Shown here: positions 6,473 to 14,126 of the stretch, piece by piece
Numbering within the stretch: the first letter of the stretch is position 1
Layout: the number at the start of each line of letters is the position of its first letter
Assembly: GCA_017962005.1 (NCBI GenBank)
Contig: JAGCWE010000061.1
Coordinates: forward strand, 1-54,528
Length of the DNA stretch: 54,528 bases
Direction of reading: 5' to 3'
DNA from: Paludibacteraceae bacterium
GTDB lineage: Bacteria; Bacteroidota; Bacteroidia; Bacteroidales; Paludibacteraceae
Position numbers and translations under genes: made by a program
Notes under the pieces: generated by a model
The model's input: the letters and a program-made list of their open reading frames with translations, nothing else
What the model was told of the DNA's origin: nothing
Database searches by the model: none

Positions 6473-8362
6473 ATGTATAGTATAGCAACATATCGTATTT
6501 CTACAGGAAAAGAGGCTGAGGCTCTTTATAGCAAAGATTTCTTTACTAATAATAGTGAAGTTACCTTGTTTGAACATAGACATGAAATAGAGCGTGGTAA
6601 GGAACATCTATATTGTGGCTTTTGTGGTGAAGAGATCAAGATAAGTGGAGGTGGGGAAACAAAGCAAAGATTGCATTTCCGACATAAGCATCAAAATCTT
6701 AAACAGTATTGTCAGTATCAAGAAGAAGATAACTTGTCTAAAAGAGATATTGAAAGACGACGCTATGGTAATAAGGAAGAAGGCGAGTTGCATAGACGAA
6801 TGAAATTTATGATAGCAAATACTTTTAAAAAAAATGGAGCATCGGTGTCAATAGAACAATGGATAAAAAATGAACAAGAACCTCGGCATCCTCGTCGCCC
6901 CGATATTCGTGCAGAATTTATGGATAAAGATGTCGTTGTTGAAGTACAAATAACAAGTACTTTTGTTAGTGTCGTATTGGAAAGAGAGAAGTTTTACAGT
7001 TCTCACAACATGTTTCTGTTGTGGGTGTTTAATGAATTTAGACCAGACATCTTTACACAGAAGGATATAATATATTCCAATAGAAATAATGCCTATATTT
7101 TCGATGAAGAAGCAAGATTCCATACAGAAAAAGAAGGTAGGTTGTATTTGCAATGCTATTATAAAGGTGTTTATTGCACAAAGCAGGGTTGCATTGAGGA
7201 ACAAAAGGGATATTCTCACCAATTGATAACTTTTGATGATTTAACCTTTGATTATAATGACTACTCTGTATATTTCTTTGATGTTAAAGCTAATAAGGAA
7301 CAATGCGAAAAAGAGAAGCAATTGATATTACAAGAACAAGAGGCTATACAAATTCGACTTCAGAAAGAGCAAGTTGAAGAGATGGAACGACAACTTGCAG
7401 AACAAAGAAGACTTCGTCTTGAGGAAGAACAACGACACAAAGAGGAACAAGAGCGTTTGCGTATAGAAGAGGAAAAACGGCTAGAAGAACAAAGGATAAG
7501 AAAACTTCACATGGATATTCAAAATAAATTAACAGCATATCTACACTCTGAATTGGGACTTGACGAACTACTTGCAAGTTATTATAGTGCGGAAAATAAA
7601 GTACAAGAAGCATTTAATAAAGATGTTCATGATGAAATAGACTTGCATACAGCCTCAGAGCAATGTCATCGGTATTATAAAGAAGAAGATATCCAATTAT
7701 GTAAGTTTATTGAACAATGTGCAAGATTAAACATTAATATTGAGTGGGAAAAGTTGTTTTATATTCCAATTGTAATCTTTAAAGACTGGTATAGTCGTTA
7801 TATGTTTCAACACATAACAGCACTATTATATGTAAAATATCAATATCTACTTCCGCCACAATATACGGATAAACTTAATTATCATCTTAATAAAACAATA
7901 CAGGCTTCAGAAGAAGGTTGCCAATTCAATTATAACGAAGATTATCTGCAATTAACTTGTTTTGAACGTATTAGTTCTTCTAATCATAAGGAGTATTATA
8001 GTATTTTATGTGATGAAGGAACTTACAAATATATCTGTTCGATGTTCTCTATATATTTGGGACAACCTGTTGGTGTTGAATATCAGGAATATAGAAATGC
8101 TTATAATAGTTATACATCAGAAATTTATTATAATTATTACAACAAACTTATTAATCCATATTATCATTTATTTAAGAGATTGTTGGAATGCAGAGCAAAT
8201 TTGTTTAGAAAAAGCAATTTTATTACAAGTATTTTGAAAAATCAGAAACTCATAGACAAAGCAATTATTGATAAGAGAATTTCACAAAATCATGCTTTGG
8301 ATGCTCTAATGCCGATATTATTTCCTGATATACAGTGGAACTTACAACAAGCGTTATTTTGA
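6473..8362 (+). CDS. CoiA/DUF6035-like putative nuclease with zinc-binding N-terminus
   Basis: This is 629 residues and visibly AT-rich compared with its neighbours, so probably acquired. The N-terminus has a CoiA-like zinc-binding module (C48-x2-C51, the histidines of LHFRHKHQ and C80). Next comes a PD-(D/E)xK-like nuclease core: RPDIRAEFMDKDVVVEVQIT gives D144 and E157-V-Q159, with hydrophobic strands in the right places. Residues about 270-345 form a long charged coiled coil (EQERLRIEEEKRLEEQRIRK). The C-terminal half is Tyr/Asn-rich and unrecognised. CoiA family proteins act on incoming DNA in competence, and DUF6035 proteins are uncharacterised relatives. A role in DNA uptake or defence is inference. 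No operon partner on the same strand. Confidence 0.65.
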   Translation: MYSIATYRISTGKEAEALYSKDFFTNNSEVTLFEHRHEIERGKEHLYCGFCGEEIKISGGGETKQRLHFRHKHQNLKQYCQYQEEDNLSKRDIERRRYGNKEEGELHRRMKFMIANTFKKNGASVSIEQWIKNEQEPRHPRRPDIRAEFMDKDVVVEVQITSTFVSVVLEREKFYSSHNMFLLWVFNEFRPDIFTQKDIIYSNRNNAYIFDEEARFHTEKEGRLYLQCYYKGVYCTKQGCIEEQKGYSHQLITFDDLTFDYNDYSVYFFDVKANKEQCEKEKQLILQEQEAIQIRLQKEQVEEMERQLAEQRRLRLEEEQRHKEEQERLRIEEEKRLEEQRIRKLHMDIQNKLTAYLHSELGLDELLASYYSAENKVQEAFNKDVHDEIDLHTASEQCHRYYKEEDIQLCKFIEQCARLNINIEWEKLFYIPIVIFKDWYSRYMFQHITALLYVKYQYLLPPQYTDKLNYHLNKTIQASEEGCQFNYNEDYLQLTCFERISSSNHKEYYSILCDEGTYKYICSMFSIYLGQPVGVEYQEYRNAYNSYTSEIYYNYYNKLINPYYHLFKRLLECRANLFRKSNFITSILKNQKLIDKAIIDKRISQNHALDALMPILFPDIQWNLQQALF

Positions 8363-8480
8363 TATAATTATATTTCATTCAAATAGATATAAAACTTATA
8401 GATACGATATCTCAAGTATCAACATTAGTCGTTGATAATAAAAATAGCTTGATTTCTTTCTTGGAGAAGGCTGCATAATT
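8363..8480 (+). pseudogene. Possible gene remnant after the DUF6035 gene
   Basis: A stop-free frame without a start codon ends at TAA (8478-8480) and reads KLIDTISQVSTLVVDNKNSL then ISFLEKAA. It looks like the tail of a protein whose front is missing. A further 51-codon frame at 8481-8636 starts with ATG but resembles nothing known. The remainder up to 8687 holds no other recognisable feature. Confidence 0.3.
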
Positions 8481-8687
8481 ATGAGTTGTTATGTGTTAAT
8501 CCCCGCTCATAGCCAAAGACTTCCGTTTAGCCTTACCTCTTTGACCGCAAAATGTGACATGCTGAAGAAGAGAACCATTAAACATCTGATTCAATGGATT
8601 ATCAAGAGAGAAAACGGTTTCTTGTGTCGTGTTTGAGGACACGATGACGCGGATTAAACGAAGCGAAGACAACAAGTAACGATTTTA

Positions 8688-8720
8688 TTTGTTTATACTA
8701 CAAAAAGATGACTACCTTTG
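8688..8720 (+). promoter_or_regulatory. Promoter of the DUF4143 ATPase gene
   Basis: -33 TTTG at 8688-8691, 21-base spacer, -7 TACCTTTG at 8713-8720, and ATG at 8762. Confidence 0.75.
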
Positions 8721-8761
8721 CGGCGGGGTTCTAAAAGTGTAATATTTTTAAAGTTTTAGAA

Positions 8762-9952
8762 ATGAAACTAATCGAAAGAAGAGAATTGTTAGAGCAACTC
8801 AAAGATGCTCAAGGCACTCCGGACATAAAGATAATCACCGGAATACGACGTAGTGGTAAATCCAAATTACTACTGGCTTACATGAACTGGGTGCGTCAAG
8901 TTGATTCAAATGCAAACATCATCTTTGTGGACTTCCGGCTGCTGGAAAACGAACCACTGCAAGAATACCACGCGCTACATGCGTACATAGAAAATCATTA
9001 CAAAGAAGGCGTAGCGAACTACATCTGTATAGACGAGATACAGTTATGTCCGCAGTTTGAGTTGGTAATCAATAGCGCGCAAACGACAGAGAAATATGAT
9101 ATCTACCTAACTGGATCAAATGCCTTTATGTTGAGTTCGGACTTAGCAACTTTGTTCACAGGACGATACATAGAAATAGCGGTATTCCCATTCAGTTTTG
9201 CGGAATATCGTATGTACTATGGCGAGCAAGAGTTGCAGAGGCAATTCGATGAATATGTGGTTCAGGGAGGCTTAAGCGGAAGTTATCTATACAAGACGGA
9301 GGCGAAACGCAAGCAATACATCCGTGATGTATACAACACAATCATGCAGCGCGACTTAGTGGAGAAATACCACATAGCCGATCATGAGGCGTTGACTCAC
9401 CTGATGGAGTATATGATGGACAATGTAAGTAACATCAGTTCACCCAATGGCATAGCAGAGGGATTGACGCATCAAGGAATACCAAGTAATAACCATACGA
9501 TATCGAACTATCTGGACTATATATGCAGCGCGTTTGTGCTGTACAAAGTGCAACGGTACGATGTGCGAGGCAAAAAATATCTGCAGTCGTTGAATAAGTA
9601 TTATCTGGTGGATAGCGGTATTCGTTATGCGCTGTTGGGTACGCGCAACATGGATTTTGGACGGATATACGAGAACATGGTGGCGATAGAGTTGTTGCGG
9701 CGCGGGTATGATATATACGTAGGAAAACTGTACCAGAAAGAGGTGGATTTTGTGGCAATGCGCGGAGGAGAGAAAATTTATATCCAAGTAAGCGACGACA
9801 TTCGTGGTGAAGGGACATTTGATCGGGAGTATAGTCCGCTGTTGCAAATTAAGGACGCGTATCCGAAATATATCATAGCGAGGACGCGTGTGCCGAAATA
9901 TGACTATCATGGGATACAGATAGTAGATTTGGCAGAGTGGCTCTTAGAATAA
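8762..9952 (+). CDS. AAA ATPase with DUF4143 C-terminal domain
   Basis: The 396-residue protein has an AAA_14-type P-loop domain: Walker A GIRRSGKS at 27-34, Walker B YICIDEIQ near 96-103, and a sensor-like YLTGSNAFML. A DUF4143 domain follows, with YYLVDSGIRYALLG, the FGRIYENMVAIELLRRGYDIYVG block, and the PD-(D/E)xK-like VDFVAMRGGEKIYIQV (D, E..Q pattern). Members of this family are abundant in Bacteroidales, usually as lone genes. A nuclease or toxin-like role is suspected for some, but none is established. It has its own promoter and sits in repeat-rich accessory DNA. Confidence 0.85.
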   Translation: MKLIERRELLEQLKDAQGTPDIKIITGIRRSGKSKLLLAYMNWVRQVDSNANIIFVDFRLLENEPLQEYHALHAYIENHYKEGVANYICIDEIQLCPQFELVINSAQTTEKYDIYLTGSNAFMLSSDLATLFTGRYIEIAVFPFSFAEYRMYYGEQELQRQFDEYVVQGGLSGSYLYKTEAKRKQYIRDVYNTIMQRDLVEKYHIADHEALTHLMEYMMDNVSNISSPNGIAEGLTHQGIPSNNHTISNYLDYICSAFVLYKVQRYDVRGKKYLQSLNKYYLVDSGIRYALLGTRNMDFGRIYENMVAIELLRRGYDIYVGKLYQKEVDFVAMRGGEKIYIQVSDDIRGEGTFDREYSPLLQIKDAYPKYIIARTRVPKYDYHGIQIVDLAEWLLE

Positions 9953-10354
9953 TATTAGGCTATTTCTGTGCCTGTATCGCTCATCAGAAAGAACAAGGCA
10001 CGAAACTCCCCGCATGTTTAAGCGGCATTAACTGGCAATCATAGCGAACGTATGTCCTTTTCTCCGGATTGTATTTTTTGAATCATTGTTGACCATTTTG
10101 GACTAATCAAAACGTATGTCTATTACCCCGGATTTTATCCGGCATCCTCATTGTTATGTGTGCGAGTCGTCATCCGCGCGTTTCTCGGTTTCCTTTCTGC
10201 TGGTTTGACTTCTGTTATAGAGTATGTCACCTTTAGGGTGCATACGTTCCACACGCTTCGTCTGTTTTGCCGATTAGTAATCGGCATCCTTTGTTCATTA
10301 GCCCCAATTCGTATTCTGGTTAAAATGTTTGTTCGTTTGTTGAAGAGAAAAACA
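9953..10354. other. Intergenic region with direct repeats and small hairpins
   Basis: No gene seen. A direct repeat starting AACGTATGTC and ending CCGGATT occurs at 10047-10070 and 10111-10134. Perfect small hairpins are CCGGATTTTATCCGG (10128-10142) and GCCGATTAGTAATCGGC (10269-10285). The latter recurs exactly at 11846-11862. It lies between the convergent ends of two ATPase genes. Confidence 0.6.
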
Positions 10355-11476
10355 CTATTGGCGTTGCAGCCAATAGGCAAAAAACGGATCATAGACAGTG
10401 TATGTTCCACGGTCTTCTGTTAGCAGGTCTTTTTCCAATAAGCCGCGAACAGCAGCATTGACAACACTCACGGTTTGTAACCGGTATTTCTTGATAAAAG
10501 CCTTGCCGGTTATGCCCTTCGCTTTGCCTTCACGGGCTATCGCAATGAACACTTCACGTTGTTTGTAAGGGAGTTTTTCCAACAAATCGGAATATGTCTC
10601 GTTGAACATGTCAAGGATATATTCCACAGCATTATCTACAGATTCAAGTGTACAAACCTGTTCTTTCAGAGTCTTCAGGAAAAGCACATTGAGAACCCGT
10701 TGGATGCAGGATGTGATGCCGTCAAAACGCTTATACACCTCTTCCACCGCGCCTGCTTCTATTCGTTTGCCATACCGTTCAAACTGACGCATTGCAAAAT
10801 CCGTGTATTTGTCCTGAGGTATCGGAGGCAGATTCATAATCATAACCGACTGATAGAACGGACGGACGGAGGAGGAGAAGATCTCTCCCATTAGATGTCT
10901 TTTTGAACCGGCGAAAATGAATGTGGCATTGACGCATTTCTGGATATAGGAACGAAGGGTCGCCTCAATAGTCGGCGCATCGGAGTAAGATACGATTTGT
11001 TGGAACTCGTCTATCGCAACGAGACAGGGTTTGTCGGCATGGGACAGGTAGTAAAATATCTCGTCAAGAGTTGTTTCGGGGTGTTCAATATCCCCCAGTC
11101 CCACACTCCAGGTCGGTACATTATTGATGTCGTATGTTATTTCACTTTTCAGCGAACGCAGAATGGAAAGAAAACCTTCCCAAACCACCTTGCCTTTGGG
11201 CTTCAGCTCTTCTAATATGGCACGACCGAACACATTCACAAAATCGCGAATGGATGTGGTGGCATAGATATCAATATAAAACGTATAGAAACGCTCCTTT
11301 ATCCGTGGCTGTGACAGACAATGATGTATCAAATCCGTCTTCCCTACCCTTCTTGGAGAAATCAGCGCAACGTTATTGCCATTGACGGTCAAATCAACAA
11401 GTTGTTCGGTCTCCGACACTCTGTCGCAGAAATACTCAGGCCCTGCATAGCCTTTTGTAACAAACGGATTATCCAT
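10355..11476 (-). CDS. AAA family ATPase (archaeal-ATPase-like, ATPase_2 type)
   Basis: The 373-residue protein begins MDNPFVTKGYAGPEYFCDR. Walker A is SPRRVGKT (40-47) and Walker B is LVAIDEFQQI (about 153-162). The C-terminal part (PYKQREVFIAIAREGKA, KYRLQTVSVVNAAVRGLLEK) is a winged-helix domain ending with YDPFFAYWLQRQ. This is the STAND-like ATPase_2 family common in Bacteroidetes, of unknown function. It shares the exact Walker spacing and the IDEFQQI motif with the ATPase at 52446-53579 but is clearly diverged. It is a single gene, with a palindromic operator-like site directly downstream of its promoter. Confidence 0.85.
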   Translation of the reverse strand: MDNPFVTKGYAGPEYFCDRVSETEQLVDLTVNGNNVALISPRRVGKTDLIHHCLSQPRIKERFYTFYIDIYATTSIRDFVNVFGRAILEELKPKGKVVWEGFLSILRSLKSEITYDINNVPTWSVGLGDIEHPETTLDEIFYYLSHADKPCLVAIDEFQQIVSYSDAPTIEATLRSYIQKCVNATFIFAGSKRHLMGEIFSSSVRPFYQSVMIMNLPPIPQDKYTDFAMRQFERYGKRIEAGAVEEVYKRFDGITSCIQRVLNVLFLKTLKEQVCTLESVDNAVEYILDMFNETYSDLLEKLPYKQREVFIAIAREGKAKGITGKAFIKKYRLQTVSVVNAAVRGLLEKDLLTEDRGTYTVYDPFFAYWLQRQ

Positions 11477-11517
11477 AATATTCTTGTTTATAGTATTTTA
11501 TTTATAAATCAGATAAT

Positions 11518-11556
11518 TTTATCCCAAATAGGATTATCCTAAACAGGATAATTTTT
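11518..11556 (-). promoter_or_regulatory. Palindromic operator-like site before the ATPase gene
   Basis: ATTATCCTGTTTAGGATAAT (read leftward) is a perfect palindrome with 8-bp arms. A further half-site GGATAA lies next to it in the leader. It sits between the -7 box and the ATG, a place where a repressor would block transcription. The regulator is unknown; self-regulation is a guess. Confidence 0.55.
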
Positions 11557-11567
11557 TATTTTCGCTG

Positions 11568-11575
11568 CAAAAGTA
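11568..11575 (-). promoter_or_regulatory. -7 box for the ATPase gene at 10355-11476
   Basis: Read leftward, TACTTTTG matches TAnnTTTG. The -33 element is poor (CTTG near 11596-11599). Confidence 0.6.
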
Positions 11576-11656
11576 CTGCTTTACATTGGATTGTGCAAGA
11601 GTTTCTTCTAAAAAGTGCAAATATACTTTGCATTTCTCTGCAATATAAAAGGTTTT

Positions 11657-12048
11657 GCTCTCGCGGCTATTCCCGCGAGCAATAACACCAGAAGGCTACC
11701 CGCACAGATAGCCTTCTGTTTGTTTCTTATAACCTTCTGTCTGTTTCTTTTATTGCCTTCTGTATTTTCTTTTATTGCCTGCGAATTAAATTCGCAGCCC
11801 TTTCGTCTCTTGTAGCGGCTGGGAGCCGTTTTTTCTTTGTATTCCGCCGATTAGTAATCGGCATTGTTCGTCCGTTGCGTCGGAATTCTATTCCGACATC
11901 GGCTCCCAAGAGCCGCCCTCACTAAGCCGGAAGGGGGCTTCTTCCGTTCCCCCGCCCGTCAGCCGGTTTTTCTGTGTTGTTTATTTCTTTTCGCGTTGTT
12001 GGTTTCTTCTATTAGGTCGGATAGCATCCGACGTCGCCGCACGCGGCG
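11657..12048. repeat. Field of about nine small perfect hairpins
   Basis: In about 390 non-coding bases I count stem-loops at 11660-11679 (CTCGCGG stem), 11690-11717 (AGAAGGCTA), 11779-11797 (CTGCGAATT), 11816-11828 (CGGCT, followed by TTTTTT), 11846-11862 (GCCGATTA), 11879-11897 (GTCGGAAT), 11900-11915 (CGGCTC), 12016-12032 (GTCGGAT) and 12035-12048 (CGCCGC). Most loops are 1-6 bases. The stems differ in sequence but share a style (GC-rich end, AT-rich tip). Spacers are T-rich (TTTCTT, TTTATTGCC). They resemble the REP-type hairpins mobilised by RAYT transposases, but no such gene is in the window. Confidence 0.75.
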
Positions 12049-12092
12049 GTATCTGTTGTGTTTTTTTTGCCCCTGTATCTGTGTCACTTATA

Positions 12093-12121
12093 AAGAAAAT
12101 GCATTTTTTATGCATTTTCTT
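12093..12121. repeat. 12-bp perfect hairpin AAGAAAATGCAT
   Basis: Stem 12093-12104 pairs with 12110-12121 around a TTTTT loop. It is isolated in non-coding DNA and could serve as a terminator on either strand. Confidence 0.6.
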
Positions 12122-12132
12122 GCTTTTTAGGT

Positions 12133-12174
12133 GATAGATTTTGCCCATTTTTTTGCTATATTATGGAGGGGTAT
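12133..12174 (+). repeat. Dispersed repeat, copy 1 (GATAGATTTTGCC ... GGAGGGGTATA)
   Basis: The unit GATAGATTTTGCC, a T-run, TGCTATATTATGGAGGGG recurs at 12340-12380. A diverged copy is at 13967-14002 (TGCGATATTATGAAGGGGTA). The GGAGGGGTATA core appears again, inverted, near 54401-54416. Confidence 0.65.
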
Positions 12175-12207
12175 ATAATTCGAGTGACATAGTTAGGGAA
12201 TAGGGGT

Positions 12208-12263
12208 CCCCACAGAAAATAATCAACAGAGCGAAGCGGCGGACTGATTATTTTCGCATGGGG
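12208..12263 (+). repeat. Large imperfect hairpin at the edge of the long dispersed repeat
   Basis: CCCCA plus AAAATAATCA (12208-12226) pairs with TGATTATTTT plus TGGGG (12245-12263), with a small internal loop. The right arm is the start of the repeat that recurs inverted at 54448-54521. Confidence 0.6.
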
Positions 12264-12338
12264 AGAGCGGAGGCACAAGTCGCCTGTCAATTAAGCGTAG
12301 CGGTATATTGACCATTGCGAACTTGTTGCCGAACGCGA
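12247..12338 (+). repeat. Long dispersed repeat, copy A
   Basis: Bases 12247-12320 match the reverse complement of 54448-54521 at 72 of 74 positions by my reading. The next block, TTGTTGCCGAACGCGA (12323-12338), matches 54417-54432. Copy B has about 15 extra bases between the blocks. No coding frame is conserved. Confidence 0.8.
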
Positions 12339-12339
12339 C

Positions 12340-12380
12340 GATAGATTTTGCCTGTTTTTATGCTATATTATGGAGGGTAT
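12340..12380 (+). repeat. Dispersed repeat, copy 2 (GATAGATTTTGCC ... GGAGGG)
   Basis: Second copy of the unit at 12133-12174, directly after the long repeat copy A. Confidence 0.6.
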
Positions 12381-12490
12381 CACTACTGTCTTTCTTTGTG
12401 CTTGTATTTGTGTCAAAAGAACGTCTTCTTATGGGCTTTATAAAACTGTCATTTTGAAGAGGCAGAAGACAGTAACGCTTACAGATTCTT

Positions 12491-12526
12491 TTTCTGCGGC
12501 TTAAAAACGCAAATAAGCCGCAGAAA
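12491..12526. repeat. 13-bp perfect stem-loop upstream of the Fic promoter
   Basis: TTTCTGCGGCTTA (12491-12503) pairs with 12514-12526 around a 10-base loop, just upstream of the -33 box of the Fic gene. It could be a terminator for upstream transcription. Confidence 0.6.
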
Positions 12527-12538
12527 ATGCGGCTAAAA

Positions 12539-12570
12539 TTTGTCCGTTCGCCGCAAAGGCAGTATCTTTG
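12539..12570 (+). promoter_or_regulatory. Promoter of the Fic gene
   Basis: -33 TTTG (12539-12542), 20-base spacer, -7 TATCTTTG (12563-12570). ATG follows at 12618. Confidence 0.75.
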
Positions 12571-12617
12571 CGCCTCAATTCGATTGAGGAGTAATCTGAT
12601 TAATTGCTAATACCCGT

Positions 12618-13901
12618 ATGTTTATACATCAATCTGATAATTGGACGAACTTTGTCTGGGACAAGGAGAAAGTCTCTGCAATGCTTCTGCAAGTGACCGA
12701 AGCGTTAGGTTATATGCATGGCAGGTTGAGTACGATTGGCTTTGACGAACAATTGAAAGCGATGACGGAAAGCGTCACCGCCGAAGTGGTCTCGACTTCA
12801 CAGATTGAAGGCATCACCCTCAATGCAAGGAGTGTCCGTTCATCGGTGGCAAGACGGTTGGGCGTACCGGCGGAAGGCGTTGCCGAAAGCGTATCCCACG
12901 ATGTGGAAGGTATCGTAAGCGTCGAGCTTGATGCCACGCATAACTTCAGGCACTCCTTGTCACAGGAACGGCTGTTCGGCTGGCATAACGAACTCTTCCC
13001 TGTTGAGCGCAGACGGCACTATCTGATTGATGTCGGGCAGTATCGAACACACGCCATGCAGGTGGTCTCCGGCAATATGGGGCGTGAAAGGGTACACTAT
13101 GAAGCTCCTGATGCTGCACGCGTGCCGCAGGAGATGGAGCTGTTTCTGTCATGGTTCAATGACAACAGCATTGCCGCCACGCCCGTTAAAGCCGCTGTCG
13201 CTCATTTCTGGTTTGTCTGTATCCATCCTTTTGACGATGGAAACGGGCGTCTGGCACGGGCATTGTCAGACATGTTGCTGGCGCGATACGAAAACAACCG
13301 GTTGCGGTATTACAGCATGTCGCATCAGATACTGCTTGACCGCGACAATTATTACCGTGAACTGGAACGGGCGCAAAGAGGCGACGGAAACATAACCGAC
13401 TGGATTGTCTGGTTCCTGAACACACTGCTTGCCGCTGTTCATGCCTCAGACTCCGTCATCGGCAACGTGTTGCAGAAGGCTTATTTCTGGCAGTTGCACG
13501 CAGGCAAGGCATGTTCAGAGCGTCAGAAACACGTGTTGGATATCTATTTGAGTGGCTACGACGGAAGGCTTACCGCCAAGAACTGGGCAAAACTCGCGGA
13601 TGTCTCGCCTGATACCGCCGGCCGCGATATAGCGGACTTGGTTCAGAAGGGGATGTTGCGTGCCGTGCAGGGCGCAGTGCGCAATGTGGCTTATATGCCA
13701 TGTTTAGGGCAGGATGACGGTATTCCGTTTGAGAACATACATTTGGTATCCGAAGGAAAGCAATCCGTTGTCTGTATGTCCTACAAAGGAACGGACTACC
13801 GCGAGCGGCTTACCGACGGAGACCTGCAGAGTCTCAACCGGAACGAGCGCACCTTGCGCGACCTCGCATACAAATACTTTGCGTATATCGTTGTACTGTA
13901 A
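12618..13901 (+). CDS. Fic family protein with DUF4172 N-terminal domain
   Basis: The 427-residue protein carries the complete Fic active-site motif HPFDDGNGR starting at H203, so AMP transfer (or another nucleotidyl transfer) to a target hydroxyl is expected. The N-terminal region is DUF4172-like (HQSDNWTNFVWDKEKV). Residues about 60-65 (TSQIEG) fit the inhibitory-helix motif (S/T)xxxE(G/N), which blocks ATP binding in cis. So the protein is probably self-restrained. A winged-helix-like region follows (AKNWAKLADVSPDTAGRDIADL, near 320-345). No antitoxin gene is adjacent. The target is unknown. Confidence 0.9.
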   Translation: MFIHQSDNWTNFVWDKEKVSAMLLQVTEALGYMHGRLSTIGFDEQLKAMTESVTAEVVSTSQIEGITLNARSVRSSVARRLGVPAEGVAESVSHDVEGIVSVELDATHNFRHSLSQERLFGWHNELFPVERRRHYLIDVGQYRTHAMQVVSGNMGRERVHYEAPDAARVPQEMELFLSWFNDNSIAATPVKAAVAHFWFVCIHPFDDGNGRLARALSDMLLARYENNRLRYYSMSHQILLDRDNYYRELERAQRGDGNITDWIVWFLNTLLAAVHASDSVIGNVLQKAYFWQLHAGKACSERQKHVLDIYLSGYDGRLTAKNWAKLADVSPDTAGRDIADLVQKGMLRAVQGAVRNVAYMPCLGQDDGIPFENIHLVSEGKQSVVCMSYKGTDYRERLTDGDLQSLNRNERTLRDLAYKYFAYIVVL

Positions 13902-13966
13902 CCAGCTTTTTCCTGTTTGCTCTGACCTTGCAAAGCACACATTGAGCATCAGTCCCTTGCAAATAA

Positions 13967-14002
13967 AATGCGTTTTTTTGCGATATTATGAAGGGGTATA
14001 TG
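13967..14002 (+). repeat. Diverged third copy of the GGAGGGGTATA-type repeat
   Basis: AATGCG, a T-run, TGCGATATTATGAAGGGGTA corresponds to the copies at 12133 and 12340. It lies between the Fic gene and the amylase promoter; nothing else is seen in 13902-14070. Confidence 0.5.
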
Positions 14003-14070
14003 TTTTGATGTGCTGAAACAACTTCGCCACTTGCTTTTTTCGCTGGTTATCCGACATAATGTGAAAAAAA

Positions 14071-14102
14071 TTTGGAAGATTGACTAAATTGACATACCTT
14101 TG
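14071..14102 (+). promoter_or_regulatory. Promoter of the secreted starch operon
   Basis: -33 TTTG (14071-14074), 20-base spacer, -7 TACCTTTG (14095-14102), ATG at 14127. It probably serves the amylase and the CBM26 repeat gene. Confidence 0.8.
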
Positions 14103-14126
14103 CGCGCTGCAAAGTGATAGAAAAAT

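Noticed and set aside
12208-12340. Integron attC site
   Set aside because: Large hairpin, but no paired attC core sites, no integrase and no cassette arrangement.
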